From Hohaiivirga sp031546825 (lineage in GTDB: Bacteria; Pseudomonadota; Alphaproteobacteria; Rhizobiales; Beijerinckiaceae), in NCBI GenBank assembly GCA_031546825.1, contig JAVBJU010000024.1:1-64000 (forward strand): 64,000 bases of DNA. The letters run 5' to 3'. Each line of letters begins with the position of its first letter. The stretch's first letter is position 1. The position numbers and the translations under genes were made by a program. Shown here in pieces: positions 25,899 to 35,076 of the stretch. The notes below the pieces were generated by a model that worked only from the letters and a program-made list of their open reading frames with translations, made no database searches and was not told where the DNA came from.

Positions 25899-26708
25899 TC
25901 ACATGCGGCGCTTTTCGAGGCTGTGTGAAATACGCTCTGCGGCCTCTGTCAGGCGTGGCAGGAAGGATTTCAGCCGCTGAATGGAATCTTCGCCGTCAGC
26001 AATGCTGGAAATATTGATGGCTGCGATGATGCGCTGGCTGCGGTCGCGAACGGGGACGGCGATGGAAATCAGCCCGCTTTCCAGTTCCTGCTGCACCATC
26101 GACCACCCTTGCTGGCGTGTGGTTGCAATTGCGGATTGCAGTGATTCCAGCGTGAGTGGGGCAGCGGAGGGATAATTGCGTGCCAGGAAGGTCTTGAGAT
26201 GGGCCGTGAGAGCCGGTTCATCAAGGCCCGAGAGCAGCACGCGGCCCATGGATGTGACCGCCGCCGGGAGGCGACTGCCGATGGAAAGATTGAGCGTCAT
26301 GATGCGGCGGGTAGGTACGCGCAACACATAAACGATGTCGTTGCCATCGAGCATGGCGATCGAGGAGCTTTCCTTTACCTCTGCGACGAGATCCTCGACG
26401 ATGGGTTCGGCAACGTCCCATAACGGCATCGACGAGAGATAGGCATAGCCCAGATCAAGGATTTTCGGTGTGAGCCAGAACAGCCGCCCTTCATTGCCCG
26501 CATAGCCCAACTGGACCAAGGTCAGAAGAATGCGGCGCGCGCCCGCTCGGGTCAGTCCTGCTGCGGCTGCGACATCGGTCAGCGTTTGCTGCGGTCGTTC
26601 CCGGTTGAAAGACTTAATGACTTCGAGGCCACGCACAAAGGACTGCACATAACCGTCGCCCGGCTTCATGACCGGTTGGGTCTCTTCTTCATGTAAACTT
26701 TGGGGCAC
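25899..26708 (-). CDS. pcaR: IclR-family regulator of the beta-ketoadipate pathway
   Basis: The 269-residue protein has an N-terminal winged helix (VQSFVRGLEVIKSFNRERPQQTLTDVAAAAGLTRAGARRIL style, about residues 20-75) and a C-terminal effector domain (SSSIAMLDGNDIVYVLRV, GRVLLSGL, QELESGLISIAVPVRD). The sequence is of the PcaR/PcaU/PobR type. It is the last gene of a minus-strand run pcaI-pcaJ-pcaF-MFS-pcaR and should activate or repress that run with beta-ketoadipate or protocatechuate as effector. GTG start with GAGG 5 bases upstream. Confidence 0.85.
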   Translation of the reverse strand: MPQSLHEEETQPVMKPGDGYVQSFVRGLEVIKSFNRERPQQTLTDVAAAAGLTRAGARRILLTLVQLGYAGNEGRLFWLTPKILDLGYAYLSSMPLWDVAEPIVEDLVAEVKESSSIAMLDGNDIVYVLRVPTRRIMTLNLSIGSRLPAAVTSMGRVLLSGLDEPALTAHLKTFLARNYPSAAPLTLESLQSAIATTRQQGWSMVQQELESGLISIAVPVRDRSQRIIAAINISSIADGEDSIQRLKSFLPRLTEAAERISHSLEKRRM

Positions 26709-26941
26709 ACAATCCTCGGGCGGAGCGTAGAGAATCTCACTTTGGGGAGCACCTTAGATTATTCATGACCGGTCGGAAACGGAAATTCGCGCGGGCCCAT
26801 GGTGGGCTGTGCTGCGATTTGAAAAAAGCCATGGCCGGAAATGGGGGATATCACGGCCATGGAGTGTTGCTTGCTGCGGGTTGAAAAGTGGGGCGAGCAT
26901 GATCGGTCCCGTCCCACTTTTGTGGCAGTTTCTGCTTCTTA

Positions 26942-28279
26942 TTAATCCTTGATTTTCACGACCCGACGCTCGCGGATAATGATGTAGAGCGTGGCAAAGG
27001 CACCGAGGATGCTGGTGATGATGCCGAGATACCAGATGCCGAGGAACTCGGTGTAGAACGAGCCACCGGGAACCGAATATTTCGCTGCCATGAAGCCGCT
27101 GACCGACAAGGCCAGGGCACCGGCGAACTGACCAACCATGTTGATGATGCCCATGCTGAAGCCGGTGGAACGCACCGACCAGATTTCGGCTGCAGAGGCG
27201 TTGATCAACGGGAAGATGTTGATGACGACGCCGGCAAAGACGCACAGCAGACCAAGCATGAACGAGTTGGGGATGGGCAAGGTGAACAGATAGAACACCA
27301 ACGCGATCAGCAACAGGCCAACACCAATCACCACCGAACGCGGAATGTTGCGCTTGAGCAGTTTATCAGAAATCCAGCCGACTACTGGCGTGCCGAAAAC
27401 GCGACCGAGCACATACATGGTTGCCATACCGCCACCGGCGATCAGAGCCATCTCCTTGGACAGGCCATTTTGTTGGATATAGAAGTCAGCAGCATAGAGC
27501 GGCAGCCAGCCAGGAACCAGACGGGTTGCGACCATATAAGCCGACCACACCAGCGACAAAATCCACAGGGCAGGGTCTTTGGAGATCACGCCCAGGGTCT
27601 GCCGGTAGGTGAGTTTCTGGTGCTCTTCCTTGTCTTCTTGCTTTTCAATGGACGGAAGACCCATATCGGTGGGATTGGCACGCAACAACCACAATGAAAC
27701 GCCAGCAATCACAAAGATGACGAAGGCCATTAACACGGTGGAACCGCGCCAGCCGACCAGACCGAAGAAAGAACCGCTCGACAGAACAACCGCGAAAACC
27801 GGGATGAGCAGGAAGGTCATGACTTCACCGAGGCCGCCGCCGACGCCGGAATACATTTCCATGGCAAAGCCGCGTTCCTTGATCGAGAACCACCGTGCCA
27901 GCGCTGAGGTAATCGGCACATAACCGGCCGCCGCAACGAAGCCCATAGCCGCACGCCAGAAAATGGCCTGGGTATAGGTGGCGCTCAGGGCAAAGCCGCC
28001 GAGGAACAGGGCAAGAATGCCAATTCCGACCGGGATGACACGGCGGCTGCCGTAAACGTCGGCCGCAGTACCCCACGGAATTTGCGCAAGTGCATAAGCA
28101 TAGAAAAAGGCCGACCCAAGAACCCCCAGTTCAGGTTTGCCGATATGCAGGTCATCCATCAGGTACTTCGTGATACTCGCATAGTTCCAACGCACAAGCT
28201 GTGAAGTGCAATAGACGAGCATACAGGCAAAAAGAATGATCCAGCGATAATTTTCTTTATTTTTTAGGAATGTAAGCAT
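26942..28279 (-). CDS. MFS transporter of the pca locus
   Basis: The 445-residue protein has twelve hydrophobic helices and the loop motif GTAADVYGSRR between helices 2 and 3. It resembles MFS carriers of the anion:cation symporter type. Its place directly after pcaF and before pcaR suggests uptake of an aromatic acid or dicarboxylate feeding the beta-ketoadipate pathway; this is inference. ATG 28279 (MLTFLKNKENYRW) is preferred because GGAG lies 8 bases upstream; the open frame extends 38 codons further without support. Confidence 0.85.
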   Translation of the reverse strand: MLTFLKNKENYRWIILFACMLVYCTSQLVRWNYASITKYLMDDLHIGKPELGVLGSAFFYAYALAQIPWGTAADVYGSRRVIPVGIGILALFLGGFALSATYTQAIFWRAAMGFVAAAGYVPITSALARWFSIKERGFAMEMYSGVGGGLGEVMTFLLIPVFAVVLSSGSFFGLVGWRGSTVLMAFVIFVIAGVSLWLLRANPTDMGLPSIEKQEDKEEHQKLTYRQTLGVISKDPALWILSLVWSAYMVATRLVPGWLPLYAADFYIQQNGLSKEMALIAGGGMATMYVLGRVFGTPVVGWISDKLLKRNIPRSVVIGVGLLLIALVFYLFTLPIPNSFMLGLLCVFAGVVINIFPLINASAAEIWSVRSTGFSMGIINMVGQFAGALALSVSGFMAAKYSVPGGSFYTEFLGIWYLGIITSILGAFATLYIIIRERRVVKIKD

Positions 28280-28423
28280 ATCCCAAGCTCCAAAATGTGT
28301 TGTTTTGTCTGTTTTTATTTTTGTCGATAAGGTTTTTTTGCCGCCGTTTGGCGGGAGCCACATAAATTTTTGCTTCTCAAATTCGGAAGGCATCCCGCGG
28401 AACGCCTTCCGTGTTTGACAGGA

Positions 28424-29629
28424 TCAGACCCGTTCGATGAGGATTGCGAGGCCCTGTCCAACACCAACGCACATCGTGCACAAGGCGTAACGCCCGCCGG
28501 TTTCCACCAGTTGATAGGCCGCTGTTGTCACGAGCCGTGCGCCGCTGGAACCGAGGGGATGCCCAAGCGCAATGGCACCGCCAAGGCGGTTGACGCGCGG
28601 GTCATCATCGCGGATGCCCAACTCGCGCATGACGGCAAGGCCCTGCGCGGCAAAGGCTTCGTTGAGTTCGATGATGTCGATTTTGTCGAGGCTGATACCG
28701 ACGCGGGTCAGGAGTTTCCACACCGCCGGAACTGGCCCGACGCCCATCACGCGCGGGGCAACGCCACCGGACGCCATGCCGACGATGCGGGCCATGGGCT
28801 TGAGACCATACAATTTGGCAGCCGCTTCGCTGGCGACGATGGTGGCACAAGCGCCATCATTGACGCCGGAAGCATTGCCTGCCGTGATTGTGCCATTGGG
28901 GCGGACTACCGGTTTCAGTTTGGTCAGGCTTTCGAGCGTTGTGGCGCGGGGATGCTCGTCGCGGGCGAAGACGACGGGGTCGCCTTTCTTCTGCGCGATT
29001 TCCACTGCCACAATTTCCTTGTCGAACAGACCGGCAGCCTGGGCTTTGACTGCCTTCTCCTGGCTGCGCAGCGCAAACAGGTCTTGGTCTTCGCGCGATA
29101 TTTTGAAATCATCGGCGACGTTTTCGGCGGTCTCCGGCATGGAATCGACGCCGTAAAGCGTTTTCATCAAGGGATTGACGAAACGCCAGCCGATGGTCGT
29201 GTCGTAAATCTGCGCGCTACGCGAGAACGCGCTGTCGGCTTTGCCCATGACGAAGGGGGCGCGTGTCATGCTCTCGACGCCGCCAGCCAGCGTTAGCTGC
29301 ATCTCGCCGGAAACAATGGCGCGTGCGGCCTGGCCAATGGCTTCCATGCCCGAAGAGCACAGGCGATTGACCGTGACGCCCGGCACGGTTTCCGGCAAAC
29401 CGGCCAGCAGCGACGACATGCGCGCCACGTTGCGGTTGCATTCCCCAGCCTGGTTAGCGTTGCCGTAAAACACCTCATCGACGGCATTCCAGTCGACTTT
29501 GGCGTTACGCCGCATCAATTCCCGGAGCGGGATGGCTCCAAGATCATCGGCGCGCACCGAGGCGAGCGATCCGCCATACCGTCCGAAAGGCGTTCTGACC
29601 GCATCGCAAATGAAGGCTTGTTGTGTCAT
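28424..29629 (-). CDS. pcaF: Beta-ketoadipyl-CoA thiolase
   Basis: The 401-residue thiolase has the nucleophile Cys in NRLCSSGMEA (about residue 90), GGAIALGHPLGSSGAR with the catalytic His, and the second Cys in CTMCVGVGQG. PcaF cleaves beta-ketoadipyl-CoA to succinyl-CoA and acetyl-CoA, the last step of the pathway. Its place next to pcaI and pcaJ supports PcaF over other thiolases. It lies 21 bases after pcaJ on the same strand. Confidence 0.92.
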   Translation of the reverse strand: MTQQAFICDAVRTPFGRYGGSLASVRADDLGAIPLRELMRRNAKVDWNAVDEVFYGNANQAGECNRNVARMSSLLAGLPETVPGVTVNRLCSSGMEAIGQAARAIVSGEMQLTLAGGVESMTRAPFVMGKADSAFSRSAQIYDTTIGWRFVNPLMKTLYGVDSMPETAENVADDFKISREDQDLFALRSQEKAVKAQAAGLFDKEIVAVEIAQKKGDPVVFARDEHPRATTLESLTKLKPVVRPNGTITAGNASGVNDGACATIVASEAAAKLYGLKPMARIVGMASGGVAPRVMGVGPVPAVWKLLTRVGISLDKIDIIELNEAFAAQGLAVMRELGIRDDDPRVNRLGGAIALGHPLGSSGARLVTTAAYQLVETGGRYALCTMCVGVGQGLAILIERV

Positions 29630-29650
29630 CAGTTGGTCCTTTCAGGAGTG

Positions 29651-30316
29651 TCAGGCGGTAAGCAGTGAAACGCCGCACAAGTTTTGGAGTTCAGCGAAAG
29701 AGATGCCGGGGACGAGATCACGGGCAATGACGCCCTTTTCAGTGATGTCGAATGTGGCGTAATCGGTATAGATGCGCTTCACGCAACCAATTCCGGTCAA
29801 TGGGCTTTTGCATTTCGCCACCAGTTTGCTGGCGCCGGCCTTGGTCAAAAGGTCCATCATGACGAAGACAGATTTGGCACCAATGGCGAGATCCATCGCG
29901 CCGCCAACGGCGGGAATGGCATCCTTGGCACCCGTGTGCCAGTTGGCGAGATCGCCGGTGACGGAGACTTCGTAGGCACCGAGCACGCAGTAATCGAGGT
30001 GGCCGCCACGCATCATGGCGAACGAATCCGCATGATGGAAAAAGGCCGCGCCGGGATTTTCCGTCACGAACTGCTTTCCGGCATTGATGAGTTCCGGGTC
30101 TTCTTTTCCTTCCGCAGGCTTTTGTCCCATGCCAAGCAAGCCGTTTTCGGTGTGCAGGATGATGGAGATGCCTTCGGGTAGGCAGTTGGCCACTTCGGTC
30201 GGTGCGCCGATGCCGAGATTGACATAGGAGCCGTCGGGAATATCAGCGGCGATGCGGGCGGCAAGCTGTTGCCGGTTCAGGCGTTGCGCGCCGTTTGTCT
30301 GGACATCTTGTGTCAT
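29651..30316 (-). CDS. pcaJ: 3-oxoadipate CoA-transferase subunit B
   Basis: The 221-residue subunit has DGSYVNLGIGAPTEVANCLPEG-type N-terminal sequence and the active-site Glu in HTENGLLGMG (about residue 55). With PcaI it transfers CoA from succinyl-CoA to beta-ketoadipate. ATG 30316 is chosen because GAGGAAG stands 7 bases upstream; the frame remains open for 18 codons before that. Confidence 0.92.
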   Translation of the reverse strand: MTQDVQTNGAQRLNRQQLAARIAADIPDGSYVNLGIGAPTEVANCLPEGISIILHTENGLLGMGQKPAEGKEDPELINAGKQFVTENPGAAFFHHADSFAMMRGGHLDYCVLGAYEVSVTGDLANWHTGAKDAIPAVGGAMDLAIGAKSVFVMMDLLTKAGASKLVAKCKSPLTGIGCVKRIYTDYATFDITEKGVIARDLVPGISFAELQNLCGVSLLTA

Positions 30317-30341
30317 GTGCAATCTTCCTCGTTTCGACCGA

Positions 30342-31019
30342 TCAGGAGTACAGCCGCGGAGATGCGACAACGACGGCGCGCTTCACGAAGATACCGGGGG
30401 TTACGATTTCTTCCGGGTCGAGCGCGCCAAGCGGCACGGCTTCCCGCACTTGTACGATGGTGCACTTGGCAGCGGTTGCCATCACTGGGCCGAAATTGCG
30501 CGCGGTCTTGCGATAGGTGAGGTTGCCGTGCGGGTCGGCCTTGTCGGCCTTGATGAACGCAAAATCCGCATGGATGGGATATTCAAGAACATGGTTGACG
30601 CCATTGATCGTGCGCGTTTCCTTGCCCTCGGCCAGCAATGTGCCAAAGCCGGTGGGCGTGAAGAAAGCGCCAATGCCGGCACCTGCTGCGCGGATGCGCT
30701 CCGCCAAATTGCCCTGCGGCACGAGGTCCAGTTCAAGCGTACCGTTGAGATAACGCTCATCGAAAGCCTTGGCGTTCGCCTGGCGCGGGAAGGAGCAGAT
30801 GATCTTGCGGATGCGATCATTCTCAACCAGAGCCGCGACACCGCTGGACCCGGTGCCAGCATTGTTCGAGACGATGGTGAGATCTTTCGCGCCCTGCCGG
30901 ACCAGAGCATCAATCAATTCGAAGGGGACGCCAGCATCACCGAAACCGCCGATCATGATCGTCGCACCATCGTGGATGTTCGCTATCGCCTCCTCTAGGG
31001 AAGGGACTATCTTATTCAA
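30342..31019 (-). CDS. pcaI: 3-oxoadipate CoA-transferase subunit A
   Basis: The 225-residue subunit has GATIMIGGFGDAGVPFELIDAL (residues 18-38, glycine-rich CoA loop), TIVSNNAGTGSSGVAAL and GVNHVLEYPIHADFAFIKADKADPHGNL as in PcaI. First gene of the pca run. The start is TTG, with AGGAG 6-7 bases upstream, which may lower its translation. A palindromic candidate operator lies 23 bases upstream of the start codon. Confidence 0.92.
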   Translation of the reverse strand: MNKIVPSLEEAIANIHDGATIMIGGFGDAGVPFELIDALVRQGAKDLTIVSNNAGTGSSGVAALVENDRIRKIICSFPRQANAKAFDERYLNGTLELDLVPQGNLAERIRAAGAGIGAFFTPTGFGTLLAEGKETRTINGVNHVLEYPIHADFAFIKADKADPHGNLTYRKTARNFGPVMATAAKCTIVQVREAVPLGALDPEEIVTPGIFVKRAVVVASPRLYS

Positions 31020-31359
31020 CTTGTTCTCCTGTCGAACAAAAGTTCATAATTAGAACTTCGCCAACTTGCCACGGGCGGCGCTCGGGGTCAAGGATACAGC
31101 GCTGCGATGGTCGCTACAGGCGCGGGAAATTGGGAGAAAAACGTGCTGCCGCCAGATTGTAAGCATCTGGAAATTTCAACACGGGTTTGATTTTGAGCAT
31201 GGCCTTTGAATCCCCATAAGGGACAAATTGTCGCAGCTTAATATGACGCTGCGGATGCCTAGGCAGCGCAAATGAGCGGCAAATGTCAGGGGTGACATTG
31301 CGCTCGTTTGCTCGTAAGACGGATTTTGAAAATCCCCTTCGCCACAGGCATCTTTTCCC
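31020..31359. other. Divergent control region between pcaI and aroC
   Basis: This 340-base region contains no gene that I can support. The pcaI-proximal end has the operator at 31042-31056. The aroC-proximal half has no clear hairpin; a weak leader is possible. Confidence 0.4.
31042..31056. promoter_or_regulatory. Candidate PcaR operator
   Basis: GTTCATAATTAGAAC is a 4+7+4 palindrome, extended by AA/TT to AAGTTC-N7-GAACTT. It resembles the 15-bp PcaR site of Pseudomonas (of the GTTCGATAATCGCAC type, from memory) and lies just upstream of pcaI, with pcaR four genes downstream. Confidence 0.55.
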
Positions 31360-32475
31360 ATGTCGCACAACACCTTCGGCCATTTGTTCCGCGTCACCAC
31401 CTTCGGCGAGAGCCATGGGCCTGCGCTTGGTTGTGTGATTGACGGGTGCCCGCCGCTTATTCCGCTTGAAGTTGAAGAGATCCAGAGCGAGCTTGACCGG
31501 CGGCGTCCGGGACAATCGCGGTTCACGACCCAGCGGCAGGAGCCGGATACGGTGCGGATTCTCTCGGGTGTGTTCACCGATGAGAAAACCGGCAAGCAGG
31601 TGACAACCGGCACGCCGATCACGCTGATGATCGAGAATGTCGATCAACGCTCAAAAGATTATTCCGAGATCAAGGAAACCTACCGGCCGGGCCATGCCGA
31701 TATCACCTATGATATCAAATACGGCATCCGCGATTACCGTGGTGGCGGGCGTTCCTCCGCCCGTGAGACGGCGGCGCGTGTGGCGGCGGGCGTCGTTGCG
31801 CGCAAGGTGTTACCCCAGGTAAATGTGCGCGCCGCGCTGGTGCAAATCGGCCCGCACAAGATCAACCGCGATAACTGGGATTGGAGCGAAGTGGGCCAGA
31901 ACGCCTTCTTCTGCCCCGATGCGGCGATGGTGGCGGTGTTCGAGGAATATCTCGACGGGATTCGCAAGACGGGCTCCTCCATAGGTGCTGTGGTGGAAGT
32001 GGTGGCCGAAGGCGTGCCAGCGGGGCTCGGCGCGCCGATTTATGGAAAACTTGATTCCGAACTTGCCAGCGCACTCATGTCAATTAATGCGGTCAAGGGT
32101 GTCGAGATTGGTGCGGGCTTTGGGGCCGCCGAACTGACCGGCGAAGAGAACGCCGATGAGATGTATCCCGGCAATGAGGGTTTTCCCAAATACACCTCGA
32201 ACCATGCCGGTGGCGTGCTCGGCGGCATCTCGTCGGGACAGCCGGTGGTGTGTCGCTTTGCGGTGAAGCCAACATCGTCGATCCTGCAACTGCGCCACAG
32301 CGTGACGCGCGGGGGCAAGGAAATCGAAGTGCGCACCAAGGGCCGTCATGACCCCTGTGTCGGCATCCGCGCGGTGCCAGTGGGCGAGGCGATGGTTGCT
32401 TGCGTTCTTGCGGATCAGTTTTTGCGCCATCGCGGCCAGGTGGGCGAGGTTCGTCACTGGCCGTTTGAGGCATAA
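31360..32475 (+). CDS. aroC: Chorismate synthase
   Basis: The 371-residue enzyme has the FMN/substrate signatures FGESHGPALGCVIDGCPP (residues 11-28), RPGQSRFTTQRQEPD, YRGGGRSSARETAARVAAGV and GGVLGGISSGQPVVCRFAVKP. It makes chorismate, the branch point for aromatic amino acids. It is followed by ribB after 36 bases. Confidence 0.97.
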   Translation: MSHNTFGHLFRVTTFGESHGPALGCVIDGCPPLIPLEVEEIQSELDRRRPGQSRFTTQRQEPDTVRILSGVFTDEKTGKQVTTGTPITLMIENVDQRSKDYSEIKETYRPGHADITYDIKYGIRDYRGGGRSSARETAARVAAGVVARKVLPQVNVRAALVQIGPHKINRDNWDWSEVGQNAFFCPDAAMVAVFEEYLDGIRKTGSSIGAVVEVVAEGVPAGLGAPIYGKLDSELASALMSINAVKGVEIGAGFGAAELTGEENADEMYPGNEGFPKYTSNHAGGVLGGISSGQPVVCRFAVKPTSSILQLRHSVTRGGKEIEVRTKGRHDPCVGIRAVPVGEAMVACVLADQFLRHRGQVGEVRHWPFEA

Positions 32476-32511
32476 GGCGTTAAACAAGGCTTCCGGTTTC
32501 AGGAGAAAAAA

Positions 32512-33582
32512 ATGAGCAGCGTTCAGGCGGCAATTGAGGCTTTTTCCAAGGGTGAGATTGTCATTGTTACCGATGATGATGACCGCGAGAATGAGGGCGA
32601 CCTGATCGTCGCGGCCTCCCTGTGCACACCGGAGAAGATGGCCTTCATCATCCGCAATACCTGCGGCATCGTCTGTGCGCCGCTGACCTCTGAACTCGCG
32701 CGCAAGCTCAACCTCAATCCGATGGTGGCATCGAATGACGCCCCGCTCGGCACCGCGTTCACCGTCACGGTGGACGTGAAGCATGGTCTCACCACTGGCA
32801 TCTCCGCTGAGCAGCGCTCGAACACCGTGCGGGCACTGGCGAGCCATAATATTGGCGCTTCCGATTTTGTGCGCCCCGGCCATGTCTTTCCGCTGATTGC
32901 CAAGGATGGCGGCGTATTGATGCGCTCGGGCCATACCGAAGCGGCGGTTGATCTGTGCAAGCTCGCAAGCCTCCCGCCGGTTGGTGTGATTTGTGAATTG
33001 GCCAATGACGACGGCACTGTGATGAAGGGCCATCAGATCAAGGAATTTGCTGCCAAGCACAAGCTGCAGCAGGTTTCGGTGGCCGATCTCATTGCCTACC
33101 GCCAGATGCGCGAAAAGCTGGTGGAACGGATTTCCACTTTCCCCGTGCCAACCCAGTGGGGAGAGTTCACCGGTTACGCCTTCACCACGCCGTTCGACCC
33201 CGAGCAGCATCTGGCATTGGTCTATGGCCGCATTGGTGACGGCAGGGATGTGTTGGTGCGGCTGCACCGCGCCAATATTCTCGCGGATGTGTTTGCCGGT
33301 GCCAAGACGATTGCGCCGGTGATGGAAAAGATCGTCAAGGAGGGCAGGGGTATCCTCGTCTACCTGCGCGACGGCACCGCTGGCGTACCGACCACCCAAC
33401 TGGCTCCCGGCGAGGAAAGCTCGGAAGACGCGCGCGTCAATCAATGGCGCGAGATCGGCCTCGGTGCGCAGATATTGCGCGATCTTGGCGTCTCTTCGAT
33501 CCGCAATATTTCATCCGCCGCGCGTTCCTATATTGGCCTGCGCGGCTTCGGCATCGAGATTTCGGGTGACGAAAGCCTCTAA
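32512..33582 (+). CDS. ribB: 3,4-dihydroxy-2-butanone 4-phosphate synthase with degenerate GCHII half
   Basis: Residues 1-200 form a RibB domain with the acidic loop DDDDRENEGDL (residues 21-31), FVRPGHVFPLIA and RSGHTEAAVDL; it makes the four-carbon riboflavin precursor. Residues 205-356 align with GTP cyclohydrolase II, but where functional enzymes have zinc-binding Cys residues this protein reads RLHRANILADVFAGAKT, with no Cys. The second half is therefore probably inactive or regulatory, as known for RibBA-like proteins of other alphaproteobacteria. A terminator follows. Confidence 0.92.
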   Translation: MSSVQAAIEAFSKGEIVIVTDDDDRENEGDLIVAASLCTPEKMAFIIRNTCGIVCAPLTSELARKLNLNPMVASNDAPLGTAFTVTVDVKHGLTTGISAEQRSNTVRALASHNIGASDFVRPGHVFPLIAKDGGVLMRSGHTEAAVDLCKLASLPPVGVICELANDDGTVMKGHQIKEFAAKHKLQQVSVADLIAYRQMREKLVERISTFPVPTQWGEFTGYAFTTPFDPEQHLALVYGRIGDGRDVLVRLHRANILADVFAGAKTIAPVMEKIVKEGRGILVYLRDGTAGVPTTQLAPGEESSEDARVNQWREIGLGAQILRDLGVSSIRNISSAARSYIGLRGFGIEISGDESL

Positions 33583-33615
33583 AAAGGGCCTCGATCACGC
33601 CTTGCGCATAAAAAT

Positions 33616-33646
33616 AGGCCGGGATGAGTTTGTCTCATCCCGGCCT
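33616..33646. terminator. Terminator between ribB and the porin gene
   Basis: AGGCCGGGATGAG and CTCATCCCGGCCT are exact 13-base inverted repeats around TTTGT; an A-rich run precedes and GATTTTTG follows. It can serve both convergent genes. Confidence 0.9.
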
Positions 33647-33666
33647 GATTTTTGAGCGTTGCGGCC

Positions 33667-35076
33667 TCAATAATTGATCGTTGTTCTCAGCCCAAACACC
33701 GCAGCGTTCTTCAGCACTTTCTGTCCCGTGGCATCGTTCGGGTCGAGGATGCGGCCTTGCGGGTGGAAGATGTACTGGAAGTCCGGTTGGATGGTCCAGC
33801 CGGGAACGATTTGCGCCTTATAAGAAACCTCAAGCACCGCCTCATAATCGCGCCGTGGGACATAGCTTTCGGTGAAATATGCCTTGTCGCGGTCGAGGTT
33901 GCTGGCGCGTGATGAGATGCTGGCGATGCCAAAGCCGATGCCGAACTGATCGTTGGGACGGCTTTCAAGCAGGCCCTTCACCGAGACGCCGCCATCAAAG
34001 TAGAAATCCACGAGATTGCGATTGCCTGGCACGGCTGAGATGCGGGTGAACAGGCCGATGCCGCGATCACCTTCCGTGCCGAATTTGTAAACCATCTGGT
34101 CGAGGATGCCGTAGAGGCCATAATTGCCACGGAACTGGCGGGCAACGCCGCTTGAGTCAGGGTTGGCAAGCGACAGGCCGGTATTGTCGAAACGCTGGTC
34201 GTTAAAGCGGTTGGAGTTGTACCAGCCGCCAATCTTCACCTGCCCGGCAAAGCCGTTCTCGCCACCGATAGAATATTTGTGGCTGCCTTCACCGATCCAG
34301 AAAGCGCCGTCGCTGGTGCGGAAGCTGGTGCCGCGCCGGTCGCAATATTGCGGATTATCCCGGTCGCATGGACCAATTGGATCGCCGTTGAACAGGCCGA
34401 CCATCAAGGAGGTGTTGGCGGTAAAATCATATTTCACGCGGATACCGGGAGTGGCTACGGGGTAAGCCGGGCCGCCATTTGGCAGGTTGATCCCCATAAT
34501 CCCCGGCCAGCCGAAGGTGGAGTTGATGAAGAGACCTGCATGCTCGCTGGCGAAAAATTCGGAATCGGCGGCAAGCTGTCCTGCGCGGATCGAGAGCTTG
34601 TCATCCAGCAGCTTCTGCTCCACCCACAATTCGAACAGGCGGGTGGAAGGCGACGCGTCGATGTTTGACACTGTCAGCAGATTGCTGGTGAATTTTCCGG
34701 TGACGCCCTTGCCGTGGATCTGGAGAACGCTGGCATGGAACGAACCGCCCTTCCAACCGAAGGCTTTTTCGAGGTCGGTATCAAGATCAAGTTGCAAGCG
34801 CCCCATATAGGTCGAGCCGCGTTTGGCCCCGCCCGCCACATTGCCAAAAATTTCGCCGGTATAGATGAGCCCGTAAGTATAGCCCTTGGCGGCAAGCGCG
34901 GCGCGTAGGCCACCGGGATCGCCGAGCTGACCAAGATAAGGGGCGATACTTTCCTTCTGTTCCGCTTCCGCAGGCTTCGCCTCTTCCTGCTTCTCGGCCG
35001 CCCGCGTTCCGGCCGCCATGGCGGGAGCCGACATCAGCAAAGCGGCAAGTAGAGAAGTATGGAATATTTTAGTCAT
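33667..35076 (-). CDS. OprB-family carbohydrate-selective porin
   Basis: The 469-residue protein has a signal peptide (MTKIFHTSLLAALLMSAPAM, cleavage after AMA) and an OprB-like barrel: GLIYTGEIFGNVAGGAKRG, LFELWVEQKLLDDKLSIRAGQLAADSEFF, and PDFQYIFHPQGR near the C-terminus. It ends in a Tyr residue, as outer-membrane barrels do. It likely admits sugars or similar solutes. ATG 35076 has GGAGAG 5 bases upstream. A 267-base AT-rich region lies upstream. Confidence 0.88.
   Translation of the reverse strand: MTKIFHTSLLAALLMSAPAMAAGTRAAEKQEEAKPAEAEQKESIAPYLGQLGDPGGLRAALAAKGYTYGLIYTGEIFGNVAGGAKRGSTYMGRLQLDLDTDLEKAFGWKGGSFHASVLQIHGKGVTGKFTSNLLTVSNIDASPSTRLFELWVEQKLLDDKLSIRAGQLAADSEFFASEHAGLFINSTFGWPGIMGINLPNGGPAYPVATPGIRVKYDFTANTSLMVGLFNGDPIGPCDRDNPQYCDRRGTSFRTSDGAFWIGEGSHKYSIGGENGFAGQVKIGGWYNSNRFNDQRFDNTGLSLANPDSSGVARQFRGNYGLYGILDQMVYKFGTEGDRGIGLFTRISAVPGNRNLVDFYFDGGVSVKGLLESRPNDQFGIGFGIASISSRASNLDRDKAYFTESYVPRRDYEAVLEVSYKAQIVPGWTIQPDFQYIFHPQGRILDPNDATGQKVLKNAAVFGLRTTINY

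Noticed and set aside
28370..29296. 308-codon frame opposite pcaF
   Set aside because: Shadow of pcaF, whose catalytic residues are intact on the minus strand.
32080..33444. 454-codon frame opposite aroC and ribB
   Set aside because: Runs across two well-defined genes and their gap; no domain features.
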